Under the pieces are notes generated by a model. It saw only the letters and a program-made list of their open reading frames with translations. It ran no database searches and was not told the origin of the DNA. DNA of 64,000 bases from Luteipulveratus halotolerans (GTDB taxonomy: Bacteria > Actinomycetota > Actinomycetes > Actinomycetales > Dermatophilaceae), in NCBI RefSeq assembly GCF_001247745.1, contig NZ_LAIR01000002.1:3286001-3350000 (forward strand), read 5' to 3'. Each line of letters starts with the position of its first letter. Position 1 is the stretch's first letter. This document shows positions 7,930-16,119 of this stretch, piece by piece. A program made the translations under genes and the position numbers.

Positions 7930-9222
7930 CTACTTGACGACCAGCGAGCGGTACGCGTTGACCGACGTCGGGGCGTCCGGAGCGGTGATCACCGGCAGTG
8001 CCTTGTCGAACTTCTTGGCGAGCGTCAGGCTCGGCATCACCTTGTTTGGGTTGTTGGAGAACGCCACGGTGGCGGCGCCCCACGATGCAGCAGCGCGACG
8101 CTGGTTGGGCGTGCCGTGGTGACCGTCGGAGTCGAACGAGCAGTCACCGACCGCGTAGAACGACTCCTCGGCCTGCAGCACCTGCGTCGGGTTGAGCGCG
8201 ACACCCTTCTTGTGGGTCAGGAAGTAGGTGCCGAAACCGTCCGCCATGAGCTCGGTACGACGGGTGGCCTCGGCTCCGGTGAGCGGCGAGTCGAACAGGT
8301 TGTCCTCGTACTGCACGTGGTGGGCCATCTCGTGACCGAGCACCGCACGCGGACCGACCTTGTTGAGCCCGATCGCCTTGAGAGCAGCCAGGATTCCATC
8401 ACCGAAGATCATCTTGTCCGGGATCTTGCGGATCACCGGGTCGGGGTCGCCCTTGCCCGTGAAGGCGAACGCGTTGAGCGTGAAGATCGGGTGGTCGCCG
8501 CCCTTCAGGGCAGGGTCGCTGTCGACCATCGAGATGATGTCCTTGGCGATGCCCACCGCGTCGGCCGGGCCCACGCCGTACATGAACTCGATCACCTTGG
8601 TGACGCGGTTGACGTCCTGGAAGACCGTGCCGTGCATCGCCATCAGCTGGACGTCGTTGAGGCGCACGTCCCAGAAGCGCTGCGCGTAGCCGAACGTCGT
8701 CATGAGCGACGGTGCGTACGCGGCAGGCAGGGCGTACGCCGGGTTGTTGGGCTTGCCCAGCAGCAGCGCGTCGTAGGTCGGGATGTCGAGGCCGCCCACG
8801 AGCTGCAGGAAGAGCAGGTTGAACGTGTCGACCGGCTCGAGGATCGAGTCGACGTAACCGTCGAGCTTGGTTGCGCTGCACTGGTACTGGGTCGGGTCGA
8901 TGGCCTGCGCGGTCGTGCCCGCCGAGGCCTTGGCGAGCTTGGCCTTGAGCATGTTCTCGACCGGCGAGGACTCGATGCCGAGACGCTTGCGGGCATTGTC
9001 GCGACGCTGCTGCCAGTCGGCCGGCAGCTTCTTGACGATGCGGTCGTAGGCCGCCTTGCTGTCCGAGCTCTTCGCAGCGCTGGACCGCATGAACGCGGTC
9101 GACTGCTTCTGGGTCGACGGGCCGGGGTCGCCGGCTGCCGAAGCGTGCGACATCCCCGGCCCGAAGGCCATGGCGCATGCGGTGAATGCGGTGACGGCAC
9201 TCGCGAGTGTCCTCTTGCTCAC
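7930..9222 (-). CDS. Secreted zinc metallopeptidase (HExxH)
   Basis: A 430-residue protein beginning with GTG at 9222 (GGAGGA ribosome site). It has a signal peptide (KRTLASAVTAFTACAMAFGPGMSHASAAG, cleavage probably after ASA). The zinc site is LGHEMAHHVQYE, with a downstream ELMADGFGTYF that probably supplies the third ligand, a gluzincin-like layout. The rest has no motif I know. It is likely exported and acts outside the cell on peptides or proteins. It stands alone, followed by a strong hairpin. Confidence 0.8.
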   Translation of the reverse strand: MSKRTLASAVTAFTACAMAFGPGMSHASAAGDPGPSTQKQSTAFMRSSAAKSSDSKAAYDRIVKKLPADWQQRRDNARKRLGIESSPVENMLKAKLAKASAGTTAQAIDPTQYQCSATKLDGYVDSILEPVDTFNLLFLQLVGGLDIPTYDALLLGKPNNPAYALPAAYAPSLMTTFGYAQRFWDVRLNDVQLMAMHGTVFQDVNRVTKVIEFMYGVGPADAVGIAKDIISMVDSDPALKGGDHPIFTLNAFAFTGKGDPDPVIRKIPDKMIFGDGILAALKAIGLNKVGPRAVLGHEMAHHVQYEDNLFDSPLTGAEATRRTELMADGFGTYFLTHKKGVALNPTQVLQAEESFYAVGDCSFDSDGHHGTPNQRRAAASWGAATVAFSNNPNKVMPSLTLAKKFDKALPVITAPDAPTSVNAYRSLVVK

Positions 9223-9375
9223 GGATCTTCCTCCCTGATGTGGCCGCACTGGTGAGCGGCCGTGACGCCATGCTCAGGGCTACTCACGGGTCCGTTCGGA
9301 CGCTTACTGATCCCAGGCTCAAACTTTGCCGATCGCAGAAGATCCCATAGCCGACCGAACCGGCCAGTAGCCGAT

Positions 9376-9891
9376 TCAGACGTCGAAGACACCCCAGCAG
9401 ATGTCGTTGCGGCGACGCTGGTCGTCGAGGACGAGCTCGCGAACGGAGTCGTCGAGTCGTGATTGCTGCCAACGGGATTCGCTGATCTGGGCATCCTCAC
9501 GGCCAGCGGCCGGCGCGGCCTCGCGGGCCGCCTTGATGGCGTACGCCGCCGCACCCAGGTCGTGCTCCGCGACGTGACCGACGCACGCAGCCTGACCGGC
9601 GGCGTACGCCGCGAACCTCGGCGCTCCCCGCAGGTCGCGGGCCGCACCCATCGCGTGGCCGCCGGCGGCACGCGCTCGCATCATCGGCACCTCACCGCGC
9701 GCCCACGCACGGGCGTGCTCGATCGCCTCGCGCGGTCGCGGGTCGTCCGGTCGGGCCGCCTCGAAGAGCGGGAGGACGTGCTCGGCGCAGTCGGCCGCCC
9801 ACAGCGCGAGCAGCTGATGGTCGGCGTCGGTCAGCGTGCCGCCCCGACGGATCGTGACCAGACGTGGGTCACGGACCTTCGGCAGGATCAC
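9376..9891 (-). CDS. Imm-5-like putative immunity protein
   Basis: A 171-residue, Ala-rich, mostly helical protein. The segment PKVRDPRLVTIRRGGTLTDADHQLLALWAADCAEHVLPLFE followed by AIEHARAWARGE and AAYAAGQAACVGHVAEHDLGAAAYAIKAA matches my memory of the Imm-5-like family, named as possible immunity proteins to polymorphic toxins. The GTG at 9891 has a GAGAGG ribosome site; the frame is open to 9927. No toxin gene is adjacent, so a role in immunity is only the family label. Confidence 0.6.
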   Translation of the reverse strand: MILPKVRDPRLVTIRRGGTLTDADHQLLALWAADCAEHVLPLFEAARPDDPRPREAIEHARAWARGEVPMMRARAAGGHAMGAARDLRGAPRFAAYAAGQAACVGHVAEHDLGAAAYAIKAAREAAPAAGREDAQISESRWQQSRLDDSVRELVLDDQRRRNDICWGVFDV

Positions 9892-10020
9892 GGGATGCCT
9901 CTCTGATGGTCGAGCGACCCTCAGCACATCATGCGCGGCATGTCACCCCGGGGCATTCCCGTAGGTCGCGCTCGGTCGTACGGTCATGGGTGACAACGGT
10001 TTCACCACGGAAGGACCCTC

Positions 10021-10419
10021 ATGGCCAACCCCCTGCGCTTCGCCGCCCGCGCCCTGACCGGCACGACCTACGCCTACCTCGGATATCAGGCCTGGCGTAC
10101 GCCGGGTGGCCGGGTCGAGGCCGCCGGCTCGACGCTCGCCGCCATCCGCCAGGTCGCCCCGCTCCCCGAGGACGACGAGCTGCTCGTACGCGCCAACGGG
10201 GCCGTGCAGGCGGTCGCCGGATCGGCACTCACCCTCGGCGTGCTCCCCCGCCTGTCAGGGCTGGCGCTGATCGGCTCGCTCGTGCCGACCACCGTTGCGG
10301 GGCATGCGTTCTGGGAGGCGCCCGATGCCGCGGCGCGCACGCAGCAGACCACGCAGTTCCTCAAGAACATGGCCATGATCGGCGGCCTCGTCTACGTCGT
10401 GCTCGACGGCAAGCGCTGA
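10021..10419 (+). CDS. DoxX-family membrane protein
   Basis: A 132-residue protein with four hydrophobic segments and the DoxX layout (FAARALTGTTYAYLGYQAWRTPGGR near the start, LGVLPRLSGLALIGSLVPTTVAGHAFWE in the middle, QFLKNMAMIGGLVYVVL at the end). DoxX proteins are small membrane partners in thiol, sulfur or oxidative-stress redox reactions; here no partner gene adjoins. It converges on ynfA across a shared terminator. Confidence 0.85.
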   Translation: MANPLRFAARALTGTTYAYLGYQAWRTPGGRVEAAGSTLAAIRQVAPLPEDDELLVRANGAVQAVAGSALTLGVLPRLSGLALIGSLVPTTVAGHAFWEAPDAAARTQQTTQFLKNMAMIGGLVYVVLDGKR

Positions 10420-10428
10420 GGCAACGGG

Positions 10429-10459
10429 CCCCGCGGCGTCGAGGTCAGGCGCCGCGGGG
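10429..10459. terminator. Bidirectional terminator hairpin
   Basis: Arms CCCCGCGGCG (10429-10438) and CGCCGCGGGG (10450-10459) form a perfect 10-bp stem with an 11-base loop, between the convergent DoxX and YnfA genes. The second arm lies within the last codons of ynfA. Confidence 0.65.
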
Positions 10460-10780
10460 TGCGTACATGATGAGCGCGACGCCCACCAGGCAGACGAGCG
10501 CGCCGAGGACGTCCCAGCGGTCGGGGCGGAAGCCGTCGACGACCATGCCCCAGGCGAGCGAGCCGGCGACGAAGACCCCGCCGTACGCCGCGAGGATGCG
10601 ACCGAAGTGGGCGTCCGGCTGCAGGGTCGCCACGAAGCCGTAGGCACCGAGCGCGATGACGCCGGCGCCGATCCACAGCCAGCCGCGGTGCTCGCGCACG
10701 CCCTGCCAGACCAGCCAGGCGCCGCCGATCTCCGCCAGTGCGGCGAGCACGAACAGCAGCAGCGACCGGGCGACCGTCAC
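10445..10780 (-). CDS. YnfA/UPF0060-family membrane protein
   Basis: A 111-residue protein with four membrane helices, closely following the UPF0060 pattern: LLFVLAALAEIGGAWLVWQGVREHRGWLWIGAGVIALGAYGFVATLQPDAHFGRILAAYGGVFVAGSLAWGMVVDGFRPDRWDVLGA. The family is distantly related to small multidrug-resistance exporters. Its ATG overlaps the stop of the upstream gene by four bases, so the two are translationally coupled. Confidence 0.92.
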   Translation of the reverse strand: MTVARSLLLFVLAALAEIGGAWLVWQGVREHRGWLWIGAGVIALGAYGFVATLQPDAHFGRILAAYGGVFVAGSLAWGMVVDGFRPDRWDVLGALVCLVGVALIMYAPRGA

Positions 10781-11196
10781 TGGATCGGCGCCACGCGTGG
10801 CGATGCGGGACGGTGGGCGTCAGCAGCCGAGGTCGCACGAGACTCTGCGGCCGTCCGAGCCTGGTTGACCATGCCGGCGAGCACGTCCGCCCGCTCGGGC
10901 GGGACGGTGATGTCGAGCAGCACCTCGCCGGAGGGGGCCCGGCGTACGTCGAACGCGAAGAACGAGCAGCAGGACGTCTCTCGGTCAGCGAGGTCCCGAA
11001 CCTCGTCCGCGAGCGAGCCGTCCCCGTCGAGGTGGATCACCGCGTGGGTCGGCTCGAGCTCGTCGACACCGGCGAGGTGCTGGGCGAAGAGCACGGCGAA
11101 CTCGCCGACCCGCAGTGGGCGGTCGGCCGACGGCAGGGTGCAGGCGTCAGCGGGCGCCCAGTCGACCTGGGACATCACCCTGCGGCGTTCGCTCAT
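10777..11196 (-). CDS. Conserved hypothetical with a Cys-Cys motif
   Basis: A 139-residue cytosolic protein beginning with ATG at 11196 (MSERRRVMSQVDW), seven bases after a -10-like TAGCCT, so probably leaderless. The most striking part is DEVRDLADRETSCCSFFAFDV, followed by an amphipathic segment (GEVLLDITVPPERADVLAGMVNQA). The adjacent cysteines could bind metal or act in redox chemistry, but I know no tested function. It is coupled to ynfA by a four-base overlap. Confidence 0.65.
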   Translation of the reverse strand: MSERRRVMSQVDWAPADACTLPSADRPLRVGEFAVLFAQHLAGVDELEPTHAVIHLDGDGSLADEVRDLADRETSCCSFFAFDVRRAPSGEVLLDITVPPERADVLAGMVNQARTAAESRATSAADAHRPASPRVAPIQ

Positions 11197-11303
11197 GCCG
11201 ACCAGGCTAGGTCGCCCCGGCCCGGCGCGCACAGAGCACTCCGCAACGTGAACCGCTCGAAAATCTCGTGAACGCCACCACCGCGCGTTGTCAGGATGGG
11301 CGC

Positions 11304-11666
11304 ATGGCGAACAGCTGGACGGGCGTCACCATCGACTGCGCGGACCCTGCGCGACTCGCGGCGTTCTGGAGCGCGCTCCTGGACCGCCCGCTGACGCAGG
11401 AGCACGAGGGCCCCGACTGGGCGACGATCGGCTCACGCGACGACCCGCTGCCTCGGCTGAACTTCCAGCGGGTGCCCGAGCCGCAGCAGGGCAAGGTCCG
11501 GCTGCACCTCGACGTCCGGGTCGACGACATCGAGGCCGGACGTAGGCAGGTCGAGGACCTCGGGGGCCGGGCGACCGGCGAGCGGCACGACTACGACGAG
11601 GGCGTCGTCATGGTCATGGCCGACCCCGAGGACCACGTGTTCTGCCTGGTGCAGTACTTCGACTGA
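11304..11666 (+). CDS. VOC-family protein (glyoxalase-6-like)
   Basis: A 120-residue protein with one VOC module of the short actinobacterial type: WTGVTIDCADPARLAAFWSALLDRPL, LNFQRVPEPQQGKVRLHLDVRVDDIEA, VVMVMADPEDHVFCLVQYFD. The ATG at 11304 fits the family start. Substrate unknown. It converges on dps with a 13-base gap. Confidence 0.85.
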   Translation: MANSWTGVTIDCADPARLAAFWSALLDRPLTQEHEGPDWATIGSRDDPLPRLNFQRVPEPQQGKVRLHLDVRVDDIEAGRRQVEDLGGRATGERHDYDEGVVMVMADPEDHVFCLVQYFD

Positions 11667-11679
11667 CGGCTGCCCCCGG

Positions 11680-12210
11680 TCACTCGTGCACGGGGCGCGG
11701 GATGCTCCGGTTGGCGACACGGTTCTCGGAGTCGATCATCCAAGCGAGCTGCTCCAGGCGCTCCAGGACGCCGTGCAGGATGTCGGCCGTCGTGGGGTCC
11801 TCGGCGTCGACGTCGTCGTGCACCCGGCGTACGGTGCCGGCCGTCGCGTAGATCGCAGCGGTGATCAGGTCGACGGTCTCGCCGGTGTCGACCTCGTCGG
11901 CGGGGAACTCCTTGAGGCTGGTCTGCTTCGCGACCATGGCCGCGCGACCGTCGGGCGTGATGTAGACCGCGCGCATCCGCTCGGCCACCTGGTCGGAGAA
12001 CTCACGGGCCGCGTCGACGACCTCGTCGAGCTGGAGGTGCAGGTCGCGGAAGTTCTTGCCGACGACGTTCCAGTGGGCCTGCTTGCCCTGCAGGTGCAGG
12101 TCGATCAGGTCGACGTGGACGGCCTGCAGGTGCGCGGCGAGCTGCTTGGACGCCTGGAACGGCGGCTTCGCCTCGTGGACCGTGGCCTCGGTCTTGAGAG
12201 TGTCGGTCAT
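11680..12210 (-). CDS. dps: Dps-family ferritin
   Basis: A 176-residue Dps protein, a dodecamer that oxidises and stores iron and protects DNA from peroxide. The inter-subunit ferroxidase ligands are visible in HLQGKQAHWNVVGKNFRDLHLQLDEVVD followed by FSDQVAERMRAV. Length is normal. A good AGGAGA ribosome site precedes the ATG. A PerR-like inverted repeat lies 56 bases upstream (12266-12278), fitting peroxide or iron control. Confidence 0.93.
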   Translation of the reverse strand: MTDTLKTEATVHEAKPPFQASKQLAAHLQAVHVDLIDLHLQGKQAHWNVVGKNFRDLHLQLDEVVDAAREFSDQVAERMRAVYITPDGRAAMVAKQTSLKEFPADEVDTGETVDLITAAIYATAGTVRRVHDDVDAEDPTTADILHGVLERLEQLAWMIDSENRVANRSIPRPVHE

Positions 12211-12265
12211 GGTGTCTCTCCTTCTCCCTCGGAAGAACCTGATGCACCCACCATGGCACCTTTTT

Positions 12266-12278
12266 TGGAATCATTCCA
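12266..12278. promoter_or_regulatory. PerR/Fur-like box between dps and the PhlG-like gene
   Basis: A perfect 13-base palindrome, TGGAATCATTCCA, with the AATNATT core of PerR/Fur boxes. It lies 56 bases before the dps start and 36 before the PhlG-like start, in the shared divergent region, so one regulator could control both genes. No perR or fur gene is in the window. Confidence 0.6.
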
Positions 12279-12313
12279 GTTAACCAAGGCTGCCCTGAAC
12301 TAGCGTGCGCGGC

Positions 12314-13243
12314 ATGGCCCGGACCTCCTACGCGCTGACCGCAGCCGACCGCCGCCCGCTCCCGCCGGCGTACCGCACCGAGCCGCGCCACCTCGGCTAC
12401 CGCGGCACCGAGCTCGACCGGCCGTTCGCCGGCTACATGGCGACCGCGACCTCACCCGTGCAGCCGCACGTGCCCGACGTCCTGGCAGCCGGCCCCTCAC
12501 CCGCGCGACTGGCGTACGACGTCGACGAGGCGTCCGCCCGCCTCTCACGTCCGGGGTACGACCCGCTCGAGACCGGCTGGGCCGAGCTGCCGGGCGGCGT
12601 GCTGTTCGTGTCGACCCTGACGGACATGCCGGGTGTGACCGCCTCGATGTGGGACTGGTGGTTCGGGTGGCACTCCACCGACACCGCCCGCTACAAGCTG
12701 TGGCACCCCGACGCCCACCAGTTCACGACGATCGGCGAGGACCGCAGCGGCGACCGCACGCTCACCGACCGCCAGCGCTACATCGGCAACGTGTCGTACG
12801 TCGACGAGTACATCGGCGCTGACCTGCACCGGCTGGCCATCCGTTTCGTCGACCCGAGCAGCCTCGGACTCGCCGATCGCGTTGGTACGACACACATCTG
12901 CGCGCGCGTGACGCTCAGCGACCTGCCGGTCGCCATCGGCTGGCTCGTGCACCAGGTCCGTCCCACCGACAGCGGGAGCGAGATGCGCAGCAGGTTCTTC
13001 CTGCGGCACTTCGAGCTCATGGCGCTCTCGGCCCGTTCCCTCGCGCCCGGCGTCCGGGGTCGGGCACTCTCCGCACTGCCCGGGCCGGTGCGCGCGGGCG
13101 TCAATCGCGTTCTGCCCGTGGTGGGTTCGCGTTTGACACCCAGCACGCTCTGCCACGACATGGTCGAGCACTGCGCCGCCGAGATGAACCACCTCGCGTC
13201 GTTCCTGCCGTCGTTGCACGCGGAGTTCGGAGACGTCCCCTGA
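12314..13243 (+). CDS. DAPG hydrolase (PhlG)-like protein
   Basis: A 309-residue cytosolic protein resembling PhlG, the zinc-dependent hydrolase that cleaves a C-C bond in 2,4-diacetylphloroglucinol. The core MWDWWFGWHSTDTARYKLWHPDAHQF and the later MVEHCAAEMNHLASFLP, both with metal-ligand-like His and Glu, fit that family. No phloroglucinol biosynthesis genes are near, so it may degrade a related aromatic ketone. The ATG at 12314 follows TAGCGT (12301-12306) by seven bases; a GTG at 12305 is less likely. The PerR-like box lies upstream. Confidence 0.75.
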   Translation: MARTSYALTAADRRPLPPAYRTEPRHLGYRGTELDRPFAGYMATATSPVQPHVPDVLAAGPSPARLAYDVDEASARLSRPGYDPLETGWAELPGGVLFVSTLTDMPGVTASMWDWWFGWHSTDTARYKLWHPDAHQFTTIGEDRSGDRTLTDRQRYIGNVSYVDEYIGADLHRLAIRFVDPSSLGLADRVGTTHICARVTLSDLPVAIGWLVHQVRPTDSGSEMRSRFFLRHFELMALSARSLAPGVRGRALSALPGPVRAGVNRVLPVVGSRLTPSTLCHDMVEHCAAEMNHLASFLPSLHAEFGDVP

Positions 13244-13247
13244 GCGG

Positions 13248-14144
13248 TCAGCCGCGGCTTTCGTCGAGGAGCGCCGCGAGCGTCGTACGGGCGAGCTGCG
13301 ACATCGGTGGGTTGGTCTCGACGTAGTACCAGAGGCAGCCGATCGCCTGCGCGAACGCCCAGGCGCGGCCGCGCTCCCAGGTCAGGTCATCGACATCGAG
13401 CGCATCCCGAAACGCTTGTCTCGCAACGGGTTCGAGCAGGTTCCACGCAGGCTGCAGGTCGACGGCAGGGTCCGCGACGCCCAGCATGCCGACGTCGATG
13501 ACCCCGGTGAGGTGCGTGCCGTCGGTGAGCAGGTTGCCCGGCATCAGGTCCTGGTGGCACCAGACGTCGGGCGCCTCCCGCGGCAGGGCCACCAGCTCCT
13601 CCCACGCCTGCGTGAGCGCGGCTGCGTCCATCAGCTCGCGGCTGTTGTCGATGCTGTGCCGCACCCACGCGTCGTGGTCGCCGAGGACGCCTCCGCGGTG
13701 GTCGCCCTCGAAGGTGCGACCCTCGGTCGGCATGGCGTGCACCTGCGTGACGAACTCGGCGAGGTCGCGAGCCAGCTCGACCGAGCCCGACACGTCGGCC
13801 GACGTGACCACGTCGCCGTCCAGCCAGGTGAAGACCGCCCAGTGCTGCGGGTACGCCGGTGCGGGCTCACCGAGCGCCACCGGCTCGGGCGTCGCGAACC
13901 TGGTCAGCCCCGCCAGGCGGCGCGCGGCGTCGAGCTCACGTCTGACCTCGGCCTCCACCTCGACGGAATCGCCTCGTACCAAAGGGAATCGGGCCACCCG
14001 ATCGTCACCGATCCGGAACAGCGCAGCGACAGTGCCGTGCGACGAGACGGGGCGGATCTCGCTGTCGGACCACTGCGGCAGCTGGTCGCGCAGCAGCGTC
14101 CGCACGTCGGCGACGGTCAGCTCGATCTGGTTGGCGTGCATCAT
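13248..14144 (-). CDS. APH/macrolide-kinase-family phosphotransferase
   Basis: About 298 residues with both kinase lobes: VAALFRIGDDRVARFPL in the N-terminal lobe, then VWCHQDLMPGNLLTDG as catalytic loop (Asp and Asn) and GVIDVGMLGVADPAVDLQPAWNLL as the metal-binding Asp region. This resembles macrolide 2'-phosphotransferases and other small-molecule kinases. Two ATGs in a row (14144, 14141) and a farther one (14156) are all possible starts; TGGGGCG before 14144 decides me. Resistance is possible but cannot be concluded. Confidence 0.82.
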   Translation of the reverse strand: MMHANQIELTVADVRTLLRDQLPQWSDSEIRPVSSHGTVAALFRIGDDRVARFPLVRGDSVEVEAEVRRELDAARRLAGLTRFATPEPVALGEPAPAYPQHWAVFTWLDGDVVTSADVSGSVELARDLAEFVTQVHAMPTEGRTFEGDHRGGVLGDHDAWVRHSIDNSRELMDAAALTQAWEELVALPREAPDVWCHQDLMPGNLLTDGTHLTGVIDVGMLGVADPAVDLQPAWNLLEPVARQAFRDALDVDDLTWERGRAWAFAQAIGCLWYYVETNPPMSQLARTTLAALLDESRG

Positions 14145-14191
14145 CACGCGCCCCATGCTCGCAGCGTGACCGGCGCCGCCGCAGCGTGATT

Positions 14192-14593
14192 TCAGGCGAC
14201 CGCAGTGCCTTCGAGCTCGATGAGCTGCCCGGGGACGGCGAGCCGCGTCACGCCCAGCATCGTCGTCGCCGGCGCCACGCCCGCCGCGCCCAGCCTGCCC
14301 GCCAGCACGCCGTAGTGCGGGAAGAGCGCGTCGACGTCGGTCGTGTAGACGTTCAGGCGCACCAGATCAGCGAGGCTCATGTCGGCTGCGCGGAGCACAG
14401 CCTCGAGGTTGTCGATGCTCAGGGCCAGCTGCCCGGCCATGTCGCCCTCGTGCTGCGGTCGGCCGTCCGCGCTCATCGCGGTCTGCCCGGAGCAGTAGAG
14501 CGTCCGCGTCTGCCCGGACACCAGCTCTCCCTGGTTGAAACCCATCTCCAGCGACCACGTCACCGGGTTGACCGCCGTGCGCTCGATACCCAT
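14192..14593 (-). CDS. RidA-family protein
   Basis: A 133-residue protein of the RidA/YjgF fold (LYCSGQTAMSADGRPQHEGDMAGQLALSIDNLEAVLRAADMSLADLVRLNVYTTDVDALFPHYG, then ATTMLGVTRLAVPGQLIELEGTA). Classic RidA deaminates reactive enamine intermediates using a conserved Arg near the C-terminus; here the corresponding region reads VTRLAVPGQLIELE without the usual Ala-x-L-P-x-(D/N) form, so it may belong to another branch. Divergent from a WYL-domain regulator that probably controls it. Confidence 0.8.
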   Translation of the reverse strand: MGIERTAVNPVTWSLEMGFNQGELVSGQTRTLYCSGQTAMSADGRPQHEGDMAGQLALSIDNLEAVLRAADMSLADLVRLNVYTTDVDALFPHYGVLAGRLGAAGVAPATTMLGVTRLAVPGQLIELEGTAVA

Positions 14594-14667
14594 GTCGTCT
14601 CGTCCTCTCGTCGGTGAGAAATGCGGGTCACCTGCGACCCGCGAGCACGAGACTGGTCGTCAATCAT

Positions 14668-14680
14668 GACACCTTGTGTC
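14668..14680. promoter_or_regulatory. Candidate operator in the RidA/WYL gap
   Basis: GACAC and GTGTC arms around CTT form a 13-base inverted repeat, the only clear one in the 110-base divergent gap. It lies just upstream of TATAT/TAGGGT promoter-like sequences for the WYL gene. Confidence 0.4.
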
Positions 14681-14703
14681 GTATATCTGCCTAGGGTTGT
14701 GCC

Positions 14704-15660
14704 ATGCGCGCCGACCGGCTCGTCTCGCTCGTCCTCCTGCTGCGTCGGCGAGGACGGCTCACCGCTGACACGATCGCGCGCGAGCTCGAGGTCTCGACCC
14801 GCACCGTGCTGCGCGACATCGAGGCTCTGTCCTCGGCAGGCGTGCCGGTGTACGCCGAGCGTGGTCGCCACGGCGGCTACGCCCTGCTGCCCGGCTTTCG
14901 CACCGAGCTCACGGGGCTCAACCACGACGAGGCGCTCGCCCTGCTGACGTCCGGATCACGAGCAGGCGCAGACGTGTTCGGCCTCGGACCGGCCCTCGCA
15001 TCAGCCCTGCGCAAGGTCGCCGACGCGCTGCCCGAGCAGCACCGGGTGATCGCCGATGACGCCGCGGCCCGCCTCCTCGTCGAGCCGGAGACCGACCTGC
15101 TGTCGCGCCAAGAGCCCGCGACCGGCGTACCCGCGACGATGACGGCCGTACGCCGCGCGGTGCTCACCGGCCACCGGCTGCGCATCGAGTACGCCGCGCG
15201 GGACGCCGCACCGCAGTGGCGCACGGTCGACCCGATCGGGCTGGTGACGGTGCGCGGCGTCGACTACCTGCTGGCCACGCGGTCGGGCGCGGACCGCACG
15301 TATCGTCTGTCACGGATCATGACTGCAGAGGCGCTCGACGAGGTCGCCGATCGCCCCGAAAGCGTTGACCTCGAACGCATCTGGCGCGAGCGCTGCGCAC
15401 AGTTCTTGTCGGAAGACCATCTGACCGTGCACGTACGGGTTGCCGACCGGCGACGCGACCAGCTGATCAGCACCGCGGTCGCCGTGCGCGCCGAGCAGCC
15501 CGGCCACGGGTGGTCACAGCTGGAGGTGACCTATCAGGACGCCTGGCACGCCGAGTGGGCGCTGTGGCAGCTCGGCCCGCAGGCGCAGGTGCTGACGCCG
15601 GCGTCGTTGCGGACCGCCCTGCGCGACCGAGCACGGGCGATGGCGGACGGCTACTCCTGA
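14704..15660 (+). CDS. WYL-domain transcriptional regulator (DeoR-type HTH)
   Basis: A 318-residue regulator. Residues 1-60 form the winged helix (RLTADTIARELEVSTRTVLRDIEALSSAGVPVYAERGRHGGYAL). The middle and C-terminus form a WYL-type domain (AVLTGHRLRIEYAARDAAPQWRTVDPIGLVTVRGVDYLLATRSGADRTYRLSRI) and its C-terminal extension. WYL domains may sense nucleic acids or small ligands. The ATG lies six bases after TAGGGT. It is divergent from the RidA gene, its likely target. Confidence 0.88.
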   Translation: MRADRLVSLVLLLRRRGRLTADTIARELEVSTRTVLRDIEALSSAGVPVYAERGRHGGYALLPGFRTELTGLNHDEALALLTSGSRAGADVFGLGPALASALRKVADALPEQHRVIADDAAARLLVEPETDLLSRQEPATGVPATMTAVRRAVLTGHRLRIEYAARDAAPQWRTVDPIGLVTVRGVDYLLATRSGADRTYRLSRIMTAEALDEVADRPESVDLERIWRERCAQFLSEDHLTVHVRVADRRRDQLISTAVAVRAEQPGHGWSQLEVTYQDAWHAEWALWQLGPQAQVLTPASLRTALRDRARAMADGYS

Positions 15661-15663
15661 CGC

Positions 15664-16119
15664 TCAGTCGGGCGGCGGCACCGGGTCCTTGAGGGTGAAC
15701 GCGTACGCGGTCGGGCCGTCCGCGCGCAGCCGGGCAACGCGGTCCTGCGCCTCGACCACGGTCGGCCGGTGACCGCGCGGCACCCACCAGCACGCGGCGT
15801 ACGCCTCGGCGATCGGGAGGAACCACTCGCGGCGACGGCGCAGGACCGGCCCGTGGGCCGTGCCGTAGACGTAGGCCTTGAGCGACTCGACGTCGCGCCA
15901 CACGGACAGGTTGGTGACGATGCCCGCGCCGTCACCGACGTCGTCGGCGAACGCGTCCAGGGTGATCGCCCCCTCCTCGCCGGGCTGCCAGATGAATCCC
16001 GTCGCCAGGTTGGCGGCGCGGTTGATCGGCCGCAGCGCGCTCACGAAGTCGGCGAGCTGTGCGCTGTCGATCGGCGCCGCGAGCCGGGAGATGTTGACCT
16101 GCGCGAGGTGATGAGTCAC
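15664..16119 (-). CDS. DUF3291-family protein
   Basis: A 151-residue protein with the DUF3291 layout: LAQVNISRLAAPIDSAQLADFVSALRPINRAANLATGFIWQ, VTNLSVWRDVESLKAYVYGTAHGPVLRRRREWFLP, YAACWWVPRGHRPTVVEAQDR. The fold resembles ferredoxin-like mono-oxygenase (ABM) proteins; no activity is established to my knowledge. It is coupled to the CDF gene by a four-base overlap, so it is carried in the metal-export operon. Confidence 0.85.
   Translation of the reverse strand: MTHHLAQVNISRLAAPIDSAQLADFVSALRPINRAANLATGFIWQPGEEGAITLDAFADDVGDGAGIVTNLSVWRDVESLKAYVYGTAHGPVLRRRREWFLPIAEAYAACWWVPRGHRPTVVEAQDRVARLRADGPTAYAFTLKDPVPPPD

Noticed and set aside
7852..9255. A 467-codon plus-strand frame opposite the metalloprotease
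   Set aside because: Shadow of a gene with signal peptide and zinc motif on the other strand; the sequence is Arg/Val-rich with no motif.
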